Shown here piece by piece: positions 17,182 to 25,699 of a stretch of DNA of 64,000 nucleotides. Position 1 is the stretch's first letter, and every line of letters starts with the position of its first letter. Position numbers and translations under genes: made by a program. The DNA is taken from positions 248,001 through 312,000 of the forward strand of contig JAXLQL010000001.1 of assembly GCA_046331625.1 (NCBI GenBank), read 5' to 3'. Under the pieces are notes generated by a model, which saw nothing but the letters and a program-made list of their open reading frames with translations, was not told the DNA's origin and did not search any database. The DNA comes from JAXLQL01 sp046331625. Lineage in GTDB: Bacteria; Acidobacteriota; Terriglobia; Bryobacterales; Bryobacteraceae.

Positions 17182-18025
17182 TCTCGGCACGCGGGTCAGC
17201 CAGCTCAACGAGGCACTGGAAAGAGTCGCCGAGGCCAACGCGCACGCGGCTGAACTCGTGGTGGATCTCGAGTTGACCCGGGCGCGGCTCGAGGATCAGA
17301 ATCGCGCACTCGAACAAGCCAAACTCGCCGCCGAGGAAAGCGCCCGGTTGAAGAGCGTGTTCCTGGCCACGATGAGCCACGAATTGCGGACTCCGCTCAA
17401 CGCCATCATCGGCTACAGCGAGATGCTCCGCGAGGACGCCTCCGCGCTCGGCCTCGAGCAGATGGACGCCGATCTCGAACGAATTCATGTCTCGGCAAAG
17501 CACCTGCTGGGCCTGATCAACGACGTGCTCGACTTTTCAAAGATCGAGGCAGGCAAGCTTCCCGTGCGCACCGAAACGGTGCCTGTGGCGCCGGCGCTGC
17601 GCAAGGTTTCCGAGACGGTGATGCCGCTCATTCGCAAGAACGGCAACTCGATCTCCACGGAGTGTCCCGAGAACCTGACGGCGCTGGCCGATCCGATGCG
17701 GCTGACGCAGTGCCTGCTGAATCTGGCAAGCAACGCTGCGAAGTTCACCAGTGCAGGCACGGTGGCGATCGCGGCCTCGCGGGAGGAACACTTCGTCCGG
17801 ATCGACGTGCGCGACACCGGTATCGGCGTGGACCCGAGCTTTTTGGCGCATCTGTTCGAGCCCTTCCGCCAGGCGGGAAGTTCCGAGATCCGGACGGAGA
17901 GCGGAACCGGCCTGGGTCTGGCGATCAGCCGGAAGCTCGCGCGGTTGATGGGAGGCGACGTGACGGCTGAGAGTAGGCCCGGCGAAGGCGCGACGTTCAC
18001 GCTGCGGCTACCGGTCGCGTCGTGA
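17153..18025 (+). CDS. Sensor histidine kinase, soluble
   Basis: 290 aa from TTG 17153. No membrane segment. A coiled coil (about residues 15-65) leads into the HisKA dimer domain with phospho-accepting His in ATMSHELRTPLNAIIGYSEM. The HATPase domain has NLASNAAKF (N box), DTGIGVDPSF (G1) and GTGLGLAISRKL (G2). No PAS or response regulator is attached and none is nearby. It is the fourth gene of the TusA-DsrE-DsrE set, overlapping the small DsrE gene. The start is uncertain: the frame is open upstream and no ATG or GTG is available. Confidence 0.85.
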   Translation: MLTYRPSSSDLGTRVSQLNEALERVAEANAHAAELVVDLELTRARLEDQNRALEQAKLAAEESARLKSVFLATMSHELRTPLNAIIGYSEMLREDASALGLEQMDADLERIHVSAKHLLGLINDVLDFSKIEAGKLPVRTETVPVAPALRKVSETVMPLIRKNGNSISTECPENLTALADPMRLTQCLLNLASNAAKFTSAGTVAIAASREEHFVRIDVRDTGIGVDPSFLAHLFEPFRQAGSSEIRTESGTGLGLAISRKLARLMGGDVTAESRPGEGATFTLRLPVAS

Positions 18026-18390
18026 CAGTGGGCCCATGACGCTGCATCGCGAAGGTCGTTTTCGTTTGGCGATGGCGCGCTGAAAGCTCGCCCAACGCGA
18101 TGGGATCTCTCGTCCGGTCTGGGCAATTGGCTCCACTGCCCGTGATCGCGCGGACGATTCCGCCGCCAACCCGGTCTATGGCGAGTTCCGCGTCATCGTT
18201 CGACAGCTCGAATTCGGCGCCCAGACCAGCGATGAAATCTTCGCGCGACCGTGTGTGTGGGGGGGGAGACAAGCCAGCAGTCCAACCTTCGGCCAGCGCG
18301 TTCGGTCCTCACGTTCATCCGGAACTGAAGGTGAATCCCCTCGGCGGAAGAGCCGTTGAATCGCGATGCCTGTGCTGTGATAAGGTGCCG
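18026..18390. other. 365-base stretch without a confident gene
   Basis: No start with a good ribosome site and no recognisable family in the forward direction. On the minus strand a frame over 17997-18272 contains a fairly protein-like run (REDFIAGLGAEFELS, then DDAELAIDRVGGGIVRA), but it lacks a convincing start, ends inside the kinase gene and matches nothing I know. It is treated as a possible gene remnant only. A run of eight G lies near 18253-18261. Confidence 0.4.
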
Positions 18391-18912
18391 ATGGTACCCG
18401 AGATGTTCCAAGCGTTCGTGATGGTGCTCGCAATGCAGCAACCGGCTGCGGCGGAGCCGGCTCTTCTGGAAGTGGCGCCGCCGCAGTACCCCGTGCTGGC
18501 GAGTCAAGCCCGCGTCTCCGGCGAGGTCATGGTGCGGGTTGTCATCGGCATCGATGGCGCCGTGCATTCCGCGGAGAGATTCAGCGGACATCCGCTGCTG
18601 GCTCCAGCAGCGCTCGAAAGCGCACGCCTTTCCACGTTCACCTGCGCGAACTGCAGCGCGCCCACTGAGTTCTTGCTGATCTTCTCCTTCGAGGCCGGCG
18701 CATTCATTCGCGATGGCTGCGATAGCCAGCAGGCGCCGCAGAGAGAAACACGGACATCGCACGCCGGGAATCGGATCACGGTGGCCGGTCCGGCCGTGTA
18801 TCTTTGCCCCGGTCCTCCGGATCCGTCCGCGACCTCGCCTCCTCGCAGGGTGCGGTCCGCGCGATGCCTTTACATTTGGAAATGCCGCACGCCTGTAATC
18901 GCCGTGGAATGA
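18391..18912 (+). CDS. Short TonB C-terminal domain protein
   Basis: 173 aa from ATG 18391. A short hydrophobic leader (MFQAFVMVLAMQQPAAA) is followed immediately by a TonB-C domain: PPQYPVLASQARVSGEVMV, then VVIGIDGAVHSAERFSGHPLL and an Ala/Leu helix. The Pro/Lys-rich linker that lets TonB span the periplasm is missing, so it is unlikely to be a working energy transducer. It is probably a secreted single-domain protein of the kind common in Acidobacteriota. The last 50 residues are low-complexity and may not be genuine. Confidence 0.6.
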   Translation: MVPEMFQAFVMVLAMQQPAAAEPALLEVAPPQYPVLASQARVSGEVMVRVVIGIDGAVHSAERFSGHPLLAPAALESARLSTFTCANCSAPTEFLLIFSFEAGAFIRDGCDSQQAPQRETRTSHAGNRITVAGPAVYLCPGPPDPSATSPPRRVRSARCLYIWKCRTPVIAVE

Positions 18913-18934
18913 ACCCGCTGCTATACTGTTGCCC

Positions 18935-19438
18935 ATGAATTCCGACCAAGCCAAAGCAGTACTCGATCACGCAGTGCAATACGGCCGCCGCGAAGTTGCG
19001 ACCACGGCCAAGATTCTCGCGGCCGTGCCCGCCGACCGCCTCGACTACAAGCCCTCTGACCGTTGCATGTCAGCCGGCGAACTCCTGTGGCATATCGCCT
19101 CCGCCGACGTCGCGATCCTCAATGGCGCCGTCGACGGAGCCTTCGACTTCAAGCGCGAACGCCCGGCCAGCGCCGACACACCCACCGGCGTCGCTGCCTG
19201 GTATACCGAGAACGCCAACGCGGCCCTCGACCGCTGCTCGGCCCTGAATGGCGAGCAGGCCGCGAAGATCGTCGACTTCATGGGCGTGTTCCAACAACCG
19301 GCGGCCGGGTTCGTCACCATGGCATTCAACCACTCGATTCATCATCGCGGCCAGCTCTCGTCGTACCTGCGTCCGATGGGCGCCAAGGTGCCGGCGATCT
19401 ACGGCATGAGCGCCGACGAGAATCCGTTCCAGAAGTAG
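18935..19438 (+). CDS. DinB family protein
   Basis: 167 aa, four-helix DinB/YfiT fold. The three metal-binding histidines fit LLWHIASAD and NHSIHHRGQL. Many such proteins are thiol-dependent transferases using bacillithiol or similar; this one cannot be assigned further. The start is ATG 18935 (a TTG lies two codons upstream). It is followed by the cyclophilin gene after 41 bases. Confidence 0.85.
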   Translation: MNSDQAKAVLDHAVQYGRREVATTAKILAAVPADRLDYKPSDRCMSAGELLWHIASADVAILNGAVDGAFDFKRERPASADTPTGVAAWYTENANAALDRCSALNGEQAAKIVDFMGVFQQPAAGFVTMAFNHSIHHRGQLSSYLRPMGAKVPAIYGMSADENPFQK

Positions 19439-19479
19439 CGAGCGGCATCCTAGAAGCGGCGTGGGGCCGCTACACTGAG

Positions 19480-19962
19480 ATGATGAAACAATACGCGGCC
19501 CCGCCCGCCATGGCAATCGACCCGAGCAAGAGCTACACCGCCACGCTTGAAACCTCGGCCGGCCTCATCGTTTGCGAGCTGTTCGCGAAAGACGCGCCCA
19601 AGACCGTCAACAACTTCGTGTTCCTGGCAAGGGACAATTTCTATGACGGCACGGTGTTCCACCGTGTGATCCCGAACTTCATGATCCAGGGCGGCGACCC
19701 CACCGGCACCGGTCGCGGCGGACCGGGCTATCGCTTCGAAGACGAAACGCGCGGCAATCCGAATCGCCACTCGGTGGGCGTGCTGTCGATGGCGAACGCG
19801 GGTCCGAACACGAATGGCAGCCAGTTCTTCATCACGCATGTGGTCACCGATTGGCTGGATGGCAAGCACACCGTTTTCGGCAAGGTGCTCTCCGGCCAAG
19901 ACGTGGTGAACAGGGTGAAGCAGGGCGATACGTTGCTCAAGGTGACGATCGACGAGGCGTAA
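19480..19962 (+). CDS. Cyclophilin-type peptidyl-prolyl cis-trans isomerase
   Basis: 160 aa. Cyclophilin active-site segments are intact: FHRVIPNFMIQGGDPTGTG with the catalytic Arg, GSQFFIT and the HTVFGKVLSG end. No signal peptide, so it is cytoplasmic. Two ATG codons (19480, 19483) are possible starts. It accelerates proline isomerisation in protein folding. Confidence 0.95.
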   Translation: MMKQYAAPPAMAIDPSKSYTATLETSAGLIVCELFAKDAPKTVNNFVFLARDNFYDGTVFHRVIPNFMIQGGDPTGTGRGGPGYRFEDETRGNPNRHSVGVLSMANAGPNTNGSQFFITHVVTDWLDGKHTVFGKVLSGQDVVNRVKQGDTLLKVTIDEA

Positions 19963-19991
19963 CGCCGAGAGGGCTCATCGATAGCCAGGGG

Positions 19992-20597
19992 CTACTCCGC
20001 GAGCGGATCCCATACTGGAGCGAGGTCGAGGACGAATCCGTCTACCGGATCTTCGCCCGCTACCGAGGAAATACCGGACCGCGTCTCCGCCTCGAGTCCC
20101 GGTCTGAAGATCTCAACTGTGCGTGCCTCGGCGTCGATTAGCCAAGCCAACCCGGCTCCGTTGGCAAGCCACTCCTCCATCTTCTCCCGAAGCACGCGAA
20201 TCCGGTCGGTCTGCGATCGAAGCTCAATCACGAAGTTCGGGCACACGGGCCAATACCGGCTGAAGGCGGCCGGATCGAGGTCTTTGATTCGGTGCTTGAA
20301 GATCCAGGCTGCGTCTGGCGAGCGCCGGGCGGTGTTGGGCAGCAGCCATCCCGTGGATGAATCGAAGGCGATACCTCGTTTGTCTTGCCGGGCCCAGTTG
20401 CCCAACTGGCGGCTGATCTCGTTGTTGCGCGCACCGGTCCAAGTGAACGCGTGCGGCATGACGACGAGTTCCCCGTGGGCGGTCAATTCGAGATTCAGTT
20501 CGGAATGCTCCGCGCAAAGTCGCGCGAAAGCTTCGTCGGTCATTGGACCAACGGTGAGGATGGCGGGAAGGTGCGCCTCATCGACCAAGAACGCCAT
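19992..20597 (-). CDS. Uma2 family (DUF820) putative endonuclease-fold protein
   Basis: 201 aa. Uma2 hallmarks: LVVMPHAFTWTGARNNEI at the start of the core, RRSPDAAWI with the aspartate of the PD-(D/E)XK fold, then FVIELRSQTDRI and KMEEWLANGAGLAWLID. The active-site residues of the restriction-like fold appear present. The function of Uma2 proteins is largely unknown. It is the downstream neighbour of the FGE-like gene on the same strand. Confidence 0.85.
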   Translation of the reverse strand: MAFLVDEAHLPAILTVGPMTDEAFARLCAEHSELNLELTAHGELVVMPHAFTWTGARNNEISRQLGNWARQDKRGIAFDSSTGWLLPNTARRSPDAAWIFKHRIKDLDPAAFSRYWPVCPNFVIELRSQTDRIRVLREKMEEWLANGAGLAWLIDAEARTVEIFRPGLEAETRSGISSVAGEDPVDGFVLDLAPVWDPLAE

Positions 20598-20606
20598 ACC
20601 TCAAAA

Positions 20607-21332
20607 TTATAGGCGCGGAAACGCCATTGGATGAAGGTATGCTTGACCGGCGGCCAACCGAAACCCGATGCAGCCGTCGTGATACTGCCGCCCGATCTCG
20701 TAGCGCTTCGACACCGTGCAGTGGATCGCCCAATTGTGAAAGCAGCCACCGCGCAGCACGCGTTCCTCAGCGTTTGACTCGAGCGGGCTCCCATCCTCCG
20801 GGATCTCCGCGACACTGGGCGAATAGCTGTCTTGGCACCATTCCCACACATTGCCCGACATGTCGAAGAGCCCCAGTTGATTCGGCGCCTTCAGGGCCAC
20901 GTCATGCGTCCGGTCGAAGCTGTTGCTTTGATACCAAGCCACGGCGTCGATCTCGTCGCTGCCACTGAAGCGGAACCCATCGCGCCATCGGGGACCACCT
21001 CGCGCCGCGTACTCCCACTCGGCTTCCGACGGCAGCCGGAATCGCAGGCTACCCGGCAGCGCACCGGCAAACCGGGCGTTGATCCGCTCGAGAAAGCCGG
21101 CGGGTTCCGTGATCGCATCCCAAGAGACTTCCACCTTCGGCATCCCGCCGGTGCGGCCTTCGCTCATCACGGCGGCCCACACGGAGTCCGTCACGGGGAC
21201 GGTGGCGATGAGGAAATCCCCCACCTCGAGCGAGCGCCTGGCGGAGCCTTCGCCAAACCCGTACGGCGATCCGCCCGTGCCTTCCACCTCGACGAAATCG
21301 ATCGCGGCTCCACCGTCGAGATCAATCCGCAC
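20607..21332 (-). CDS. Formylglycine-generating enzyme/SUMF1 family protein
   Basis: 241 aa. The SUMF1 fold is shown by VPVTDSVWAAVM, RLPSEAEWEYAARGG, LGLFDMSGNVWEWCQDSY, RVLRGGCFHN and the GFRLA end. The Cys pair typical of true sulfatase-activating enzymes (CRSY region) is not clearly present, so it may be a generic lectin-like SUMF1 protein. It overlaps the start of the upstream glycosyltransferase stop region by 11 bases, so the two are one transcript. Confidence 0.85.
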   Translation of the reverse strand: MRIDLDGGAAIDFVEVEGTGGSPYGFGEGSARRSLEVGDFLIATVPVTDSVWAAVMSEGRTGGMPKVEVSWDAITEPAGFLERINARFAGALPGSLRFRLPSEAEWEYAARGGPRWRDGFRFSGSDEIDAVAWYQSNSFDRTHDVALKAPNQLGLFDMSGNVWEWCQDSYSPSVAEIPEDGSPLESNAEERVLRGGCFHNWAIHCTVSKRYEIGRQYHDGCIGFRLAAGQAYLHPMAFPRL

Positions 21333-22563
21333 GCTTCCGCTCCTTCACCGCCCACACCGCGATCGACGCGTAGAAAGGAATCCAGACCAACCAACGCGAG
21401 GCTGTGACGCCGTTCCAGACGCCAGCGCCGTACCAATCGATCAGCACGGTGTAGGTAAGCGGCATCAACGTCATCCACACGTAGGCGGGCCACCACTCGG
21501 TCCAGACAAGCAGAGGCACAATCCATGTCAGATACCACGGATGGCAATTCGCCGAAACCAGCAGCATCGCCACAATCACGACCAACGTGCCTTGTTCTAC
21601 CCGCAACCTCGTAGCCCACGCGACTACAGCGGATAGAATCGCGAACGCCGCGTACTTGGCGAGATACTGATCACCAGTGAGCCACAGCAGCAGCCCGAAG
21701 AGGCTGTCGTTGTTGCGCCAGCCGCCGACGAATCCGCTCATGAACCGCGCGTTTTCGATCAACTGCCGCCAATCGGTGGGAACATACCACGCCGCGCCGA
21801 GCACCACGGGGAGTGCCGCAATCCAGGACCAGGCTGGCCTTCGCCGCGCCAGCAGCGGCCACACCACCGCGGGCCACCACTTCGCCGCGACCCCGCATCC
21901 CAGGGTCGCGAAGGCCCAGGGCCATCGCTGGGAGCGGAACGCCACCACGGCCGCGACTACAAAGAACACCGCGATCGCGTCATTGTGCCCGCTCCACCAG
22001 AACTCAACCACCGGTAGCGGGCACCACGCATAGACGGCGTATCGCGCGGGATCCGAGCGCCACAGCAACAGGAGCGTGGCCAGTTCGAACGCAACCGAGG
22101 GCAGTTTCATCCAAAGAGCCTGCCGCGCCGGGTCACTCGTCAGCCGGGCGGCGAACTCGAAATTGACCCACTCGAGCGCGGTGGTGAGCGGCCCGTACCC
22201 GGAGCGAAATCCGCGTCCTGGGATGGCTGGGTCGTCTGGGCGGAGCAGATATGGATTAGAACCTTGGGCCTGTACCATTCCTTCCCATCGGTACCGGTTC
22301 AGGTCATCGCTGAGCACCGGGGCAACCGGAAGCAACGTAGCTCGAAACCCGAGCGCACACACCAGCATCAAATGATTGGACCGAGGGGACTTGTTCGCCG
22401 TGTGCCCCCATGCCGAAGTTACAAAAACGAGGTAAACTAAAGAAGTTGCAATCACGAGGCCGATCGTCAACGGGATGGCTTTGCGTGACGCCGCCAAGGC
22501 AAGGGCGGCTAGACACGCTTCCTGCGCCACCGCGATCGCCCAAACGGGAGGAACCGTTTTCAT
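21322..22563 (-). CDS. GT-C fold polyprenol-phosphate mannosyltransferase-like membrane protein
   Basis: 413 aa with about ten membrane helices. The first loop has the acidic GT-C signature LSDDLNRYRWEGMVQAQG, then GPLTTALEW and a WSGHNDAIAVFFV helix, as in DUF2029/GT87 alpha-mannosyltransferases. It likely uses a lipid-linked sugar outside the membrane. The start codon is only 3 bases from the start of the divergent glycosyltransferase gene. The shared region has no space for promoters; an AT-rich patch at 22417-22445 inside this gene is a candidate site. Confidence 0.75.
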   Translation of the reverse strand: MKTVPPVWAIAVAQEACLAALALAASRKAIPLTIGLVIATSLVYLVFVTSAWGHTANKSPRSNHLMLVCALGFRATLLPVAPVLSDDLNRYRWEGMVQAQGSNPYLLRPDDPAIPGRGFRSGYGPLTTALEWVNFEFAARLTSDPARQALWMKLPSVAFELATLLLLWRSDPARYAVYAWCPLPVVEFWWSGHNDAIAVFFVVAAVVAFRSQRWPWAFATLGCGVAAKWWPAVVWPLLARRRPAWSWIAALPVVLGAAWYVPTDWRQLIENARFMSGFVGGWRNNDSLFGLLLWLTGDQYLAKYAAFAILSAVVAWATRLRVEQGTLVVIVAMLLVSANCHPWYLTWIVPLLVWTEWWPAYVWMTLMPLTYTVLIDWYGAGVWNGVTASRWLVWIPFYASIAVWAVKERKRAD

Positions 22564-22566
22564 AGC

Positions 22567-24207
22567 ATGACTATCGCGCCGTTACCGGTGCCGCTGGCGG
22601 CTGTGCTGTTTGCAGCCTCCGGTTGGCGTGACCAACTCGAGAAGTCCCTGTTCGACGATACGTTCTCCGGGGTGCATGGTCTCGGCGGTTTCGATTACGC
22701 GCTGTTGGTTCCGTATTTCACGCTCCTCACTATTCTGGCTTTCTTCGGTCTGAATCGCTACACGGTTCTGTGGAACTACCTGAAGACCCGGAAGAATCCG
22801 CCGCCGCAACCGGCTTCGCACTTCACCCAACTGCCGCGGGTCACCATCCAGCTTCCCATGTTCAATGAGCGGTTCGTGGTGGAGCGGCTGCTCGAGCAGG
22901 CGGTGAAGATCGACTATCCGCGCGAGTTGCTTCAGATTCAGGTGCTCGACGATTCCACCGATGAGACGCATCCGTTCACCGATCGCTTGTGCGCGGAGCT
23001 ACGGTCGCAGGGGCATCCGGTGGATTACATTCACCGCACCAACCGCGAAGGCTTCAAGGCGGGCGCACTCGAGAACGGACTCAAGACGGCCACGGGCGAA
23101 TTCGTCGCCGTGTTCGACGCCGACTTCGTCATCCCCACCGATTTTCTCCAGCGCACGATTCACCACTTCACCGACCCGAAGGTGGGGCTGGTGCAGACTC
23201 GCTGGTCATACCTCAACCGCCACTACAACCTGCTGACCGAGATCCAGGGGATGCTGCTCGATGGGCATTTCGTGCTCGAGCACAATGCGCGGTCCCGGTC
23301 CGGCGAGTTCTTCAACTTCAACGGGACGGCGGGGATCATGCGCAAGAGCATGGTGGCCGACGCCGGCGGCTGGCAGCATGACACGCTGACCGAAGACTCG
23401 GACCTGAGCTATCGCGCGCAAGTGCGCGGATGGAAGTTCGTCTATCTGGCCGATGTCGAGTGCCCTTCGGAGCTGCCGGTGGACATGAACGGCTTCCAGG
23501 TGCAGCAATTCCGCTGGGCCAAGGGGCTGACGCAGGTGGCCAAGAAACTGCTACGGACGATCTTGCGCGAGGATTTGCCCAAGGCAGTGAAGCTCGAAGC
23601 GGTGTGGCACCTGACGCCAAACATCGTCTATCCGATGATGATGATCGTTACTGGACTCACACTGCCGGTGATGATCGTGCGCTTCTATGTCGGCTGGCAG
23701 CAACTGCTGTTGGTGGATGTTCCGTTCCTGGTGTTCACGTTCGCTTCGGTGATTTTGTTCTATGTGTACGCGCAGCATGAGCGCGACCGGACTTCGTGGA
23801 AGCGCGCCCTGGCTCTGATGCCCATTCTGATGGCGGCTGGCGCCGCTTTGGCCGTGAGCAATGCCCGCGCGGTGCTCGAGGCTCTGTGGGGCGTACAGAC
23901 CGGATTCGTGCGCACGCCAAAGTACGCGATCACGGGCGGTCCCAAGGAAAGCAAGGCGGCGGTGCCCCAAACGAAGTACCGTAGCAAGATCGGCTGGCTG
24001 CCTTACCTCGAACTCACCTTGGGCACGATGTATCTGGGCATGGTTTGGTACGCGATCGACTCGCTGAACTTCCTGGCTGCGCCGTTGCTCGCGATCTTCG
24101 TCGGTGGATATTACTGGTCGGCGGTGACGAAACTCCACCACGATTGGAAGAGTCGCTTGGCTTGGGAGCGCGCGCGTAAGCTGGCCGAAGCTCGGTCGGG
24201 CAACTGA
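22567..24207 (+). CDS. Cellulose synthase-like family 2 glycosyltransferase
   Basis: 546 aa. An N-terminal helix pair precedes the GT-A domain: LPMFNERFVVERLLE, VLDDSTDET, DADFVIPTDFL (DxD) and the processive-type QQFRWAKGLTQ (QxxRW). Several membrane helices follow. This is the pattern of CslA/CslB-like synthases making beta-glucan or glucomannan. The stop overlaps the globin start (ATGA). It is divergent, almost start-to-start, from the GT-C gene, so the two enzymes may serve the same glycan. Confidence 0.88.
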   Translation: MTIAPLPVPLAAVLFAASGWRDQLEKSLFDDTFSGVHGLGGFDYALLVPYFTLLTILAFFGLNRYTVLWNYLKTRKNPPPQPASHFTQLPRVTIQLPMFNERFVVERLLEQAVKIDYPRELLQIQVLDDSTDETHPFTDRLCAELRSQGHPVDYIHRTNREGFKAGALENGLKTATGEFVAVFDADFVIPTDFLQRTIHHFTDPKVGLVQTRWSYLNRHYNLLTEIQGMLLDGHFVLEHNARSRSGEFFNFNGTAGIMRKSMVADAGGWQHDTLTEDSDLSYRAQVRGWKFVYLADVECPSELPVDMNGFQVQQFRWAKGLTQVAKKLLRTILREDLPKAVKLEAVWHLTPNIVYPMMMIVTGLTLPVMIVRFYVGWQQLLLVDVPFLVFTFASVILFYVYAQHERDRTSWKRALALMPILMAAGAALAVSNARAVLEALWGVQTGFVRTPKYAITGGPKESKAAVPQTKYRSKIGWLPYLELTLGTMYLGMVWYAIDSLNFLAAPLLAIFVGGYYWSAVTKLHHDWKSRLAWERARKLAEARSGN

Positions 24208-24662
24208 TGCAGAGCGTGTTCGAGGCCGCGGGCGGCATCGAGGGTATTCGCCGGCTTGCGGACGCCTGGCATCAGAGAGTGATGGAGGACGAAGTGGTGG
24301 CTCACGCATTTAGCCACGGCTTCCACCCCGAGCATCTCGAGCGCCTGGCCTCGTATTGGGCCGAGGCGCTGGGTGGTCCGGCGAGTTATTCCGGCGTCTA
24401 TGGGGACGAGACGTCGGTCGTCAAGATCCACAGTGGGCACGGCGAGCATCGGGAGATGGATCTGCGAGCGATCGCCTGCTTTGACCAGGCGCTGGCGGAC
24501 GTTGGGCTCGCGAGGAACGAAACGTTGCGGCAAGTGCTGCACGACTACTTTGCGTGGGCGACCACGACGACGATGGCGCACTATAAGCGGTCGGCTGACG
24601 ATGTGCCGAATGGGCTGAGGATCCCGCGCTGGTCGTGGGATGGGCTCGTTTCGGATTCGTAG
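24207..24662 (+). CDS. Truncated haemoglobin
   Basis: 151 aa globin of the 2-over-2 type. The N-terminal GGIEGIRRLADAWHQRVMED, the E-helix HLERLASYWAEALGGP and the proximal His region SVVKIHSGHGEH fit group II/III truncated haemoglobins. It may handle oxygen, NO or sulfide. The start overlaps the stop of the glycosyltransferase gene, which suggests translational coupling to an unrelated-looking partner. Confidence 0.8.
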   Translation: MQSVFEAAGGIEGIRRLADAWHQRVMEDEVVAHAFSHGFHPEHLERLASYWAEALGGPASYSGVYGDETSVVKIHSGHGEHREMDLRAIACFDQALADVGLARNETLRQVLHDYFAWATTTTMAHYKRSADDVPNGLRIPRWSWDGLVSDS

Positions 24663-24707
24663 GAGGGCGGCGTCACCGGATACCGCCATCGTGCACGGTG
24701 ACTGCGT

Positions 24708-25448
24708 CTACGCCTCTGAGATGGCCAACACCTGACGTGCGGTGACGCCAAGTCGAGCGCGGGTCTCCGGATTCATGCGTCCGGAGAAGTCTGTCGTTGC
24801 CCGGCCCCGCCGCGGAATGAACGCGCCTTGCAACGACCGGCGCGCCCTGCCGGAAGAGTTGATGCCCTGTCCGTGCCATGTCGACCCGTTGAACACGAGA
24901 AGCGACCCTGCCGTTCCGCGTGCCGGCACCAACTGCGCGGCGTACTCTTCCAGGCAAGCTTGCCGGGGAGAGTTGCTCCAGCGATGGGAACCGGGGATGA
25001 AGCGCGTGGCGCCGTTTTCGGGCGTGAACTCATCCACCATGAAGATGAAGCCGAGCAGTGGCCAGTCTATGGAGCCGCGTTCGACGTCGACGTGGATATC
25101 CAACTCCGTGGCCCCTGGCCGGAGGGTCCGCGCATGGAGTGAGCCAAGCTTGAACGCTTGGCCTAACGTTGCAGCGGCCGCATCCAGCAGCGGAGGAAAG
25201 GTGTACAACGAATCGAACAGCGGGCCACGATTGACGAAGTCCGCTACACGGGTTGATGTCGATCCCACGCGGATGTCGTCTCCCGCCGCGGCGCCAACTT
25301 CCGCGTCATAGGCGTCTGCAACCGCACCGAGCTCTTCAACAGGAACAGGCCCGGGGAGCACGATGAACCCCGAGGCGTCCAAAGCGGCCACCGCGGCAGG
25401 AGGGAGCGCGCCGCAGTTCTGCCAAACTGAAGGCTCGCCGGTTGACAT
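24708..25448 (-). CDS. Phytanoyl-CoA dioxygenase family protein
   Basis: 246 aa. Non-haem Fe(II)/2-oxoglutarate fold: the HxD motif in ELDIHVDVERG, ENGATRFIPGSH after it, and the distal His and Arg in STWHGQGINSSGRARRSL. Relatives hydroxylate a wide range of small molecules. It stands alone, converging with the haemoglobin gene. The substrate is unknown. Confidence 0.88.
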   Translation of the reverse strand: MSTGEPSVWQNCGALPPAAVAALDASGFIVLPGPVPVEELGAVADAYDAEVGAAAGDDIRVGSTSTRVADFVNRGPLFDSLYTFPPLLDAAAATLGQAFKLGSLHARTLRPGATELDIHVDVERGSIDWPLLGFIFMVDEFTPENGATRFIPGSHRWSNSPRQACLEEYAAQLVPARGTAGSLLVFNGSTWHGQGINSSGRARRSLQGAFIPRRGRATTDFSGRMNPETRARLGVTARQVLAISEA

Positions 25449-25699
25449 GGGAACAACTTAGCACAGGTTTTGCCCCCCTCTAAGGGCGGCAATGGCCAGC
25501 TCAAGTTGAAGTCGCGAAAGGTTCCGGACCCGGCATTGATGTCGATATTCGCAAATGGCGCCTCAGCCGCGCCACCATCCCCGGAACAGGCGCGGAGTAC
25601 CAAGGCTGGGCCGGATGCCCGCCAGACGCGGCATGCCGAGGCATCTCGGCCGGCTGTGAGGTGGCTCTCCAAAAGCGAGGGGCGATACACTGTGGACAT

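Noticed and set aside
17997..18272. Minus-strand small protein after the kinase gene
   Set aside because: Partly protein-like, but no convincing start and no homology I can name; kept only as a possible remnant in the gap note.
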